From contig JBGGMV010000036.1 in NCBI GenBank assembly GCA_041287865.1, positions 32,562 through 96,561 on the forward strand: a stretch of 64,000 nt of DNA, in the 5' to 3' direction. Position 1 is the first letter of the stretch. Each line of letters starts with the position of its first letter. Position numbers and translations under genes: made by a program. The notes beneath the pieces are model-generated. The model was not told the origin of the DNA and did no database searches. It worked only from the letters and a program-made list of their open reading frames with translations. Origin of the DNA: JAPWJZ01 sp041287865. GTDB taxonomy: Bacteria > Pseudomonadota > Alphaproteobacteria > Micavibrionales > UBA2020. Shown here in pieces: positions 62,301 to 64,000 of this stretch.

Positions 62301-64000
62301 TGCAGGACAACGGCGGCACGGCCAACGGCGGCGTCGATCTCGATCCTTCCGCAAACACGATGACCATCGACGTCACATCGGTCAACGACGCGCCCGCCGG
62401 CACGAATGCGACGGTTACCGCGCTCGAGGATACGGCCTATACCTTCACCACCGCGAACTTCGGCTTCACCGATCCGAACGATGCCGCTGCGCCCAACAGC
62501 TTCCTTTCCGTCACGATCTCCACGCTGCCCGCTGCAGGCTCGCTGCTGCTGAACGGCGTCGCGGTAACGGCAGGACAGGTTGTGACGGCCGCCGATATCG
62601 CCTCGGGCCTGCTGACCTTCACCGGCGCTGCCAACGCGAACGGCGCCGGCTACGCCAGCTTCACCTTCGCGGTGCAGGATAACGGCGGCACGGTCAACGG
62701 CGGTGTCGATACCGACCAGTCGCCTAACACGATGACGATCAACGTCACCAGCGTGAACGACGCGCCCGCCGGCACAGACAATACGGTCACGACGCTGGAG
62801 GACACCGCCTTCACCTTTACCGCCGCTCAATTCGGCTTCACCGATGTGAACGACAGCCCGGCCAATACGCTTTCCGGCGTGCGTATTTCATCGCTGCCCG
62901 CGACCGGCTCGCTGTTGCTGAACGGCGCCGCCGTGACGGCAGGGCAGGTGATTTCGGTCGCCAATATCAACAGCGGCCTGCTGACCTTCACCCCCGCCGC
63001 CAATGCGAACGGCGCGGCGAACGCCTCCTTCACCTTCCAGGTGCAGGATAACGGCGGCACGACCAACGGTGGTGTTGATCTGGATCAATCCGCGAATACG
63101 ATGATGATCGATGTGACCTCGGTCAACGATGCGCCTGCCGGCACGAACAACACCGTCACCACGCTGGAAGACACGGCCTATACCTTCACCGCCGCAAACT
63201 TCGGCTTTACTGATCCGAACGATGCGGCTTCGCCCAATACGCTGGCTGCGGTACGCATCTCCGGCCTGCCTGCTGCCGGTTCGCTCCGCCTGAACGGTGT
63301 CGCCGTCACGGCCGGCCAGTTCGTCACGCTCGCCGATATCAACGCCGGCCTGCTGGTCTTCACGCCCGCCGCAAACGCGAACGGCGCGACTTACGCGTCC
63401 TTCACCTTCCAGGTGCAGGATACGGGCGGCACCGCCAACGGCGGCGTCGATCTCGACCAGTCCGCCAATACGATGACGATCTCCGTCACGGCCGTGAACG
63501 ACGCGCCCGCCGGCACGGATACGGCGATCACGATGGGCGAGGGTGGCGTTTACACCTTCACCACCGCCAACTTCGGCTTCAGCGATGTGAACGATACGCC
63601 CGCGAATACGCTCTCGGCCGTCACGATCACCACCTTGCCTGCCGACGGCACGCTGCTGCTGAACGGCGTTGCGGTCACGGCTGGCCAGAGCGTTTCGGCT
63701 GCCAATATCACCGGCGGTCTGCTGACCTACACGCCCCCCGCCAATGCCACGGGCACGAACTACGCGAATTTCACCTTCCAGGTGCAGGACAACGGCGGCA
63801 CCACCAATGGCGGCGTCGATCTCGACCAGTCTGCCAATACGATGACGATCAACGTTGTGAACGTCAACGACGCGCCGCAGGGCGCGAACAACACGGTCAC
63901 GACGCTGGAGGACACGGCCTTCGTCTTTACCACGGCGCACTTCGGCTTTACCGATACGAACGACACGCCGGCCAACAACCTGCTGGCGGTGCGCATCACG
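44333..64000 (+). CDS. Giant repetitive surface adhesin, C-terminus beyond window
   Basis: The frame opens at ATG 44333 and stays open to the last base: 6,556 codons. I checked the frame at many points and found no break. The N-terminus (MTKGKTPDKGKPKSTLYALE) has no Sec signal but contains LEKRLMLDA at residues 19-27, close to the LEPR-XLL motif that begins many very long bacterial surface proteins. Then come a beta domain (to about residue 205), a CSPG/cadherin-like unit, three sugar-binding-like repeats (45260-46340), a C-type-lectin-like domain (46411-46899), cadherin-like units, a second lectin-like domain (47611-48054), more cadherin-like units, and from 48689 forty complete near-identical 123-125-residue repeats, interrupted once by a different domain (60566-60901). 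Asp-rich loops (FTDPNDP, GGVDLDQS) suggest calcium binding. The ribosome site is weak. The export signal usual for type 1 substrates would be at the unseen C-terminus. Confidence 0.9.
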   Translation, partial: MTKGKTPDKGKPKSTLYALEKRLMLDATLSGLAASVTFTEAQVNITQQSNRDFDFVTPTILSGVGEDGQVTMGGTTTSFNGAQLTISTSGGIYEQLYISRTRQTVGAQGATDIAVYNFGVAYGGLQIGALDQADGNGVDGNPLIITLNSNATQASIEALIERISFRTLSDNPAASRTITYSLKDSGGVDLFAVNPSITVNITPQNDAPYVAANTGIRVADGATVTIRSENLLVRDEDSGTITFTLTTLPTTGTLRRSGVAVGIGGTFTQADVDGGLMTFQNTVAGVNEIMLGLTASDGTATISLYNEVVNGDMGSATGWTLGAGWGSISGGLANKSADGQGSLLRTDQYLVSGQTYKVTYTLTVTTAGTWTATLGGATGTGRTASGTYTEIITAGATSRDIGFNVATNNSRGTIDNFSIVAINDVTDLGADETTNGDFAAGAGWTTGTGWSIGGGVATKVAGTASNLTESDTTLVPGRTYQVTYTITRTAGTINVDIGGTNGAARVLSGTYTEYITAGTGTTIGFEATNTFAGTVDNFIVKRVLVTPQHMSFATTEVTGGDFASAADWTATGLTVTGGVANQTANTTASVTQTDTSLVAGRLYQVTFTVNRTSGTGTVSAGIGGTAGTATSGSGTFTQLIVAGAGGTIGLNTAGSFRGTIDNFIVRGVPDFANIDNNNSTPTLVPEDVIRRIDPGVYYNASNGNYYRVITTTVSIGDALRLAEDSYLNGVAGHLMTVTSLAENTFIDSINVGSSWMAASDTNLESYWQYMAGPEKGQIFYVGIDGQGGAAVGGAYENWSASEPNDYLFGNTANVNGFVEWTTGTPPGEDWLEWQEGGNWNDNVGPYTYIVEWEGADVINNLLYRYDYTTPATDIVAGSIMGTVQGADQEKTALTYAITAGSGFGLFSVNASTGQITITDATAASTIRTNLGTTPSYTLTMTVSDGVNTSVARTVTIEFNGIPGSGGSVTNNGMTANEAATTTLTTAMLNYTDTDPPDQIIFDITNDVDDGYLQLSTTPGLAIHSFTLADLQGGLVQYVHDGGEPVADSFVFTITDPSATSSALTFNITVNQANDAPTISMAASWTVAQVLAAHPGVSYDATTNSFYRYISVTAGTVNYTQALTAAAAYTLFGRGGSLANITSAYENGILNTLATGALTWLGGSDSIQEGIWKFGGGTESGEIFSSGPFTYLGSYVNWATGEPSGTTAGDDYQVLNAAGTWQDQVFNLGTVDGYIIEWDADIVLPSTIFYTIAENSANGTVVADANSTNPEGGQTVTYSITAGNTGGAFAINSSTGVITVVGPTDFETSPVYNLTIRATDDGGTANGGIDFSEQTLIINLTDVNESPIVTNNGLSANEGATTTITTASLNISDEVPTANRVITITSGVTNGFIALTSAPATPIASFTQANLEANQVIYVHNGTNTLSDTFTFNVTDGTFNVNGNVFSITVNPANDAPQGTNITTAILEDAVYTFATANFGFSDPNDTPSHSFAGIVVSTLPTALMGSLFLNAVAVTAGQVISAANIASGLLTFTPAANLNGAGAASFTFAVRDSGGTANGGVDTDQTPNTFTFNITAVNDAPAGTDTTVTMLEDAASYTFTAANFGFTDPNDTPANTMTNVRITTLPAAGTLFLNAVAVTAGQFITLANINSGLLTFTPAANGNGGPYTTFTFQVQDNGGTANSGVDLDQSANTMSINVTAINDAPAGTNGTVTATEDTAYVFTAANFGFTDPNDPTNGHTLTNVRIASLPAVGSLRLNGVAVTAGQYITVANINSGQLTFTPVANANGTGYASFTFQVQDSGGTANGGVDLDASANTLTIDVTAVNDAPAGADATVTTLEDTSYVFSAANFGFSDAGDSPLNTLNAVRISSLPIVGSLLLNGVAVTVGQFVSAANITSGLLTFAPALNGNGAGYASFTFQVQDNGGTANGGVDLDQSANTITINVTSVNDAPAGTDNTVTTLEDTAFTFTAAHFGFSDTSDTPANTLNAVRITALPATGSLLLNGVAVTAGQFVSVANINSGLLTFTPAANANGAGNASFTFQVQDNGGIASTGVDLDQSANTMTINVTAVNDAPAGTNGTVTATEDAIYTFTAANFGFTDPNDPTAGHTLTNVRISSLPLVGSLLLNGVAVTAGQFITVANINSGLLTFTPVANANGAGYASFTFQVQDSGGTANGGVDLDASANTLTIDVTAVNDAPAGTNNTVTALEDTAFAFTAAHFGFTDPNDPTAGHTLAGVRISTLPATGSLLLNGVAVTAGQLVSVANINSGLLTFTPAANANGAGNASFTFAVQDSGGTAGGGVDEDASPNTMTINVTAVNDAPAGTNNTVTTLEDTAITFTAANFGFTDPNDPTAGHALTAVRISALPALGSLLLNGVAVTAGQVISVANINSGLLTFTPVTNASGTGYTSFTFQVQDTGGTANGGVDLDQSANTMTIDVTNVNDAPAGTNATVTATEDGSYTFTAANFGFTDPNDPTAGHTLTNVRISALPAVGSLLLNGVAVTAGQFITVANINSGLLTFTPAANANGAGYASFTFQVQDSGGTANSGVDLDASPNTMTIDVTAVNDAPAGTNATVTTLEDTAYVFTAANFGFTDPNDPTAGHTLTAVRISALPAVGSLLLNGAAVTAGQVISVANINSGLLTFSPAANANGAGYASFTFQVQDSGGTANGGVDLDQSANTMTINVTSVNDAPAGTDNTVTTLEDTAFTFTTAHFGFSDTSDTPANTLLAVRITALPATGSLLLNGAAVTAGQFISVANINSGLLTFTPAANANGAGNASFTFQVQDNGGTASTGVDLDQSANTMTINVTAVNDAPAGTNNTVTAIEDTAFTFTAAHFGFTDPNDPTAGHTLSAVRIAVLPVTGSLLLNGVAVTAGQTISVANINSGLLTFTPAANANGAGNASFTFQVQDSGGTANSGVDLDASPNTMTIDVTAVNDAPAGTNNTVTTLEDTAFTFTAAHFGFTDPNDPTAGHALTAVRISALPATGSLLLNGVAVTAGQTVSVANINSGLLTFTPAANANGAANASFTFQVQDTGGTANGGVDLDQSANTMTIDVTAVNDAPAGTNNTVTTLEDTAFTFTAAHFGFTDPNDPTAGHTLTAVRISALPAVGSLLLNGVAVTAGQVVSVANINSGLLTFSPAANANGAGYASFTFQVQDTGGTANGGVDLDASANTMTINVTSVNDAPAGTNNTVTTLEDTAFTFTAAHFGFSDTSDTPANTLNAVCITTLPATGSLLLNGAAITAGQFISVANINSGLLTFTPAANANGAGNASFTFQVQDNGGTASGGVDLDQSANTMTINVTAVNDAPAGTNNTVTTLEDTAFTFTAAHFGFTDPNDPTAGHTLTAVRISALPATGSLLLNGVAVTAGQTISLANINSGLLTFTPAANANGAANASFTFQVQDTGGTANGGVDLDQSANTMTIDVTSVNDAPAGANNTITTGENATFTFTAAQFGFSDTSDSPANTLTAVRISSLPALGSLLLNGVAVTAGQFVSVANINSGLLTYTPALNGNGANYANFTFQVQDNGGTTNGGVDLDQSANTMTIDVSSINDAPQGTDATVTVLEDAVYTFAAANFGFSDPLDSPANTLLAVRITTLPAAGSLLLNGAAVTAGQFVSVANINSGLLTFTPVANANGASYASFTFQVQDNGGTAGGGVDLDQSPNTMTVNVTAVNDAPAGTNNTVTTLEDTAFTFTAAHFGFTDPNDPTAGHTLTAVRITALPATGSLLLNGAAVTAGQTVSVANINSGLLTFTPAANANGAANASFTFQVQDTGGTANGGVDLDQSANTMTINVTAVNDAPAGTDNTVTTLEDTAFTFTAAHFGFTDPNDPSAGHTLTAVRIAALPVTGSLLLNGVAVTVGQTISLANINSGLLTFTPAANANGAGNASFTFQVQDTGGTANGGVDLDASANTMTINVTAVNDAPAGTNNTVTALEDTAFTFTAAHFGFTDPNDPTAGHTLSAVRIAALPATGSLLLNGVAVTAGQMISVANINSGLLTFTAAANANGAANASFTFQVQDSGGTANGGVDLDASANTMTIDVTAVNDAPAGTNNTVTTLEDTAFTFTAAHFGFTDPNDAGAGHTLTAVRISALPATGSLLLNGAAVTAGQTISVANINSGLLTFTPAANANGAGNASFTFQVQDTGGTANGGVDLDQSANTMTINVTAVNDAPAGTDNTVTTLEDTAFTFTAAHFGFTDPNDPTAGHTLTAVRITALPATGSLLLNGAAVTAGQTISVANINSGLLTFTPAANANGAGNASFTFQVQDSGGTANGGVDLDQSANTMTINVTAVNDAPAGANNTVTTLEDTAFTFTAAHFGFSDALDSPANTLNAVRISALPATGSLLLNGAAVTAGQFISLANINSGLLTFTPAANANGAGNASFTFQVQDTGGTANGGVDLDQSANTMTIDVTPVNDAPAGTNNTVTTLEDTAFTFTAAQFGFSDTSDSPANTLNAVRITALPATGSLLLNGAAVTAGQFISVANINSGLLTFTPAANANGAANASFTFQVQDNGGTANGGVDLDQSANTMTIDVTPVNDAPAGTSTTVTTLEDTTYTFSTANFGFTDPNDPTAGHALVSVTINALPALGSLRLNGVAVTAGQVISVANIASGLLTYAPPADQNGSGYASFTFQVRDSGGTANGGVDIDPTANTMTIDVTSVDDSPVGTDSTVTLLEDSTYTFTAANFNFSDPNDSPPDNFYSVVVSALPALGALRLNGVAVTAGQEILVTDINAGLMTYTPGLNGNGATYSTFSFQLHDDGSISNGGEVLDVTPNVMTLNVVSVNDAPAGTDNTVTTLEDTAFTFTAAQFGFSDTSDSPANTLNAVRITTLPATGSLLLNGVAVTAGQFVSVANINSGLLTFTPAANTNGAGNASFTFQVQDNGGTTNGGVDLDASANTMTINVTAINDAPAGTNNTITTLEDTSFTFTAAHFGFTDPNDPTAGHTLNAVRITALPATGSLLLNGAAVTAGQFISLANINSGLLTFTPAANANGAGNASFTFQVQDTGGTVGGGVDLDQSPNTMTIDVTAVNDAPAGTNNTVTTLEDTAFTFTTAHFGFTDPNDPTAGHTLNAVLITALPATGSLLLNGAAVTAGQTISLANINSGLLTFTPAANANGAANASFTFQVQDTGGTANGGVDLDQSANTMTINVTAVNDAPAGTDNTVTAIEDTAFTFTTAHFGFTDPNDPTAGHTLTAVRITALPGSGSLLLNGAAVTAGQTISVANINSGLLTFTPAANANGAGNASFTFQVQDSGGTANGGVDLDASANTMTINVTAVNDAPAGTNNTVTTLEDTAFTFTTAHFGFTDPNDPTAGHTLNAVRITALPATGSLLLNGVAVTAGQFVSVANINAGLLTFTPALNANGAANASFTFQVQDSGGTANGGVDLDQSANTMTINVTPVDDAPVLATNAGLTTDEGSTRTIAVANLSATDVDTANASLVFTVTGGLTQGHLELTTGPGTPITSFTQADLVANRVVYVHTSTGTTPDSFTFTVADATSTIGAFTFNVTIAEVNDAPAGTDATVTTLEDAAYTFTAANFGFTDPIDSPANNLLAVRITTIPAGSTLRLNGVLVTAGQTVSVANINAGLLVFTPPANANGAAYASFTFQVQDDGGTANGGVDLDQSANTMTINVTAVNDAPAGTNNTVTTLEDTAFTFTAANFGFTDPNDGGAGHTLSAVRISALPATGSLLLNGAAVTAGQFVTLANINSGLLTFTPAANANGAANASFTFQVQDTGGTANGGVDLDQSANTMTINVTAVNDAPAGTDNTVTAIEDTAFTFTAAHFGFSDTSDSPANTLNAVRITALPGSGSLLLNGAAVTAGQFISLANINSGLLTFTPAANANGAANASFTFQVQDTGGTANGGVDLDQSANTMTINVTAVNDAPAGTNNTVTTLEDTGFTFTAAHFGFTDPNDAASPNTLNAVRISGLPATGSLRLNGVAVTAGQFVTLADINAGLLVFTPAANANGAANASFTFQVQDNGGTANGGVDLDPSANTMTIDVTSVNDAPAGTNATVTALEDTAYTFTTANFGFTDPNDAAAPNSFLSVTISTLPAAGSLLLNGVAVTAGQVVTAADIASGLLTFTGAANANGAGYASFTFAVQDNGGTVNGGVDTDQSPNTMTINVTSVNDAPAGTDNTVTTLEDTAFTFTAAQFGFTDVNDSPANTLSGVRISSLPATGSLLLNGAAVTAGQVISVANINSGLLTFTPAANANGAANASFTFQVQDNGGTTNGGVDLDQSANTMMIDVTSVNDAPAGTNNTVTTLEDTAYTFTAANFGFTDPNDAASPNTLAAVRISGLPAAGSLRLNGVAVTAGQFVTLADINAGLLVFTPAANANGATYASFTFQVQDTGGTANGGVDLDQSANTMTISVTAVNDAPAGTDTAITMGEGGVYTFTTANFGFSDVNDTPANTLSAVTITTLPADGTLLLNGVAVTAGQSVSAANITGGLLTYTPPANATGTNYANFTFQVQDNGGTTNGGVDLDQSANTMTINVVNVNDAPQGANNTVTTLEDTAFVFTTAHFGFTDTNDTPANNLLAVRIT
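45260..46340 (+). repeat. Three sugar-binding-module-like repeats within the adhesin
   Basis: Copies start with NGDMGSATGW (45260), NGDFAAGAGW (45635) and GGDFASAADW (46007), spaced 375 and 372 bases. Each ends with GTIDNF or GTVDNF followed by a final strand. The pattern (NGDF...W at the start, DNF near the end) is that of CBM4/9-like beta-sandwiches. They are more diverged from one another than the later repeats. Confidence 0.7.
46411..46899 (+). other. C-type-lectin-like domain 1 in adhesin (EPN and WND motifs)
   Basis: The segment begins PGVYYNASNGNYYRVITT and ends TYIVEWEGA. It carries GHLMTVTSLAEN, a WSASEPND stretch and NWNDN. EPN and WND are the calcium and sugar ligands of mannose-type C-type lectins. 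No cysteines are present, as is usual for bacterial members. Confidence 0.75.
47611..48054 (+). other. C-type-lectin-like domain 2 in adhesin (EPS and WQD motifs)
   Basis: The segment begins PGVSYDATTNSFYRYIS and ends GYIIEWDAD. It has GGSLANITSAYEN, VNWATGEPSG and TWQDQ. The EPS/WQD pair differs from domain 1, so ligand preference may differ or binding may be weaker. Confidence 0.7.
48689..64000 (+). repeat. Forty complete 369-375-bp tandem cadherin/Ig-like repeats
   Basis: I located 42 NDAP-type boundaries from 48689 to 63866. Forty complete units are 369, 372 or 375 bases long; one 336-base unit at 60566-60901 is a different, CSPG-like domain, and the last unit is cut by the window end. 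A typical unit reads NDAPAGTNNTVTTLEDTAF, a GFTDPND loop, ALPATGSLLLNGVAVTAGQ, SVANINSGLLTFTPAANANG, ASFTFQVQDSGGTANGG and VDLDQSANTMTINVTAV. The 369-base form has the shorter SDTSDTPANTL-type loop in place of TDPNDPTAGHTL. DNA identity between units is very high, mainly differing at third positions. Confidence 0.9.

Noticed and set aside
44387..63940. Very long minus-strand open frames (up to 1,961 codons) opposite the adhesin
   Set aside because: They are Arg/Gly/Val-rich mirror images of the repeat frame. The plus frame has signal-like, lectin and cadherin domains and is continuous; the absence of antisense stops follows from GC-rich codon use copied in each repeat.
1..64000. tRNA, rRNA, insertion sequence, prophage or origin
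   Set aside because: I scanned for clover-leaf-like genes, transposase motifs, terminal inverted repeats and phage structural genes and saw none. A covariance-model search would be needed to exclude small RNAs.

Overview
The window is GC-rich, tightly packed bacterial DNA, most likely from an alphaproteobacterium. The signs are a GTTC-N7-GTTC SOS-type box, many ATGA/GTGA start-stop overlaps, a NodT-type outer-membrane factor and a vgr-related metalloprotease-like gene. The order cannot be fixed from the sequence alone. I see no rRNA, tRNA, CRISPR array, phage or insertion sequence. Nearly all of the sequence is coding. The only long gene-free stretch is 5054-5662, which holds 10-bp tandem repeats, a palindrome and a terminator.

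Layout. 1-660 (-) is a secreted protein cut by the window edge. 875-5053 (+) is a chain of start-stop overlapping genes: a Gly/Asn/Gln-rich secreted protein, a Nudix hydrolase, 3-mercaptopyruvate sulfurtransferase and cystathionine beta-lyase. 5663-10249 (+) encodes a complete MacA-MacB-NodT tripartite exporter. 10250-15047 (-) is a polyamine ABC transporter with two paralogous binding proteins. 15152-17671 (+) is an ABC-2 exporter pair. 17719-20301 (+) is a signalling block: CheY-like receiver, CheX-like phosphatase, receiver-histidine kinase, receiver. 20309-21471 (-) holds three small genes; the 62-residue one has a LexA-type box over its promoter. 21678-25107 (+) encodes a two-repeat secreted protein, a membrane-anchored PQQ-type propeller and a protein with a phosphohistidine swivel domain. 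25128-26761 (-) has an M14 carboxypeptidase and an AT-richer unknown gene. 26891-34631 (+) is an eight-gene kynurenine operon running from N-formylkynurenine to the 2-aminomuconate level, without tryptophan dioxygenase. 34713-36963 (+) has a FadL-family porin and an ankyrin protein. 36960-37808 (-) has two small genes.

The most striking part is 38034-64000 (+). Four closely packed genes encode a TolC-type lipoprotein, a HlyD-type adaptor, a second adaptor with an N-terminal GAF-like domain, and a fusion of a PqqD-like domain, an M50 membrane protease and a HlyD-like domain. They lead into an open frame of at least 6,556 codons that runs off the right edge. This giant protein begins with a LEPR-XLL-like motif, carries three sugar-binding-like repeats and two C-type-lectin-like domains (one with EPN and WND motifs), then 40 complete near-identical 123-125-residue cadherin/Ig-like repeats and part of another. 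No ABC ATPase of the usual type 1 secretion kind lies in the cassette. My reading is a surface-adhesin export system in which an M50-HlyD membrane protein stands where the ATPase would be; this is an inference from gene order and domains.
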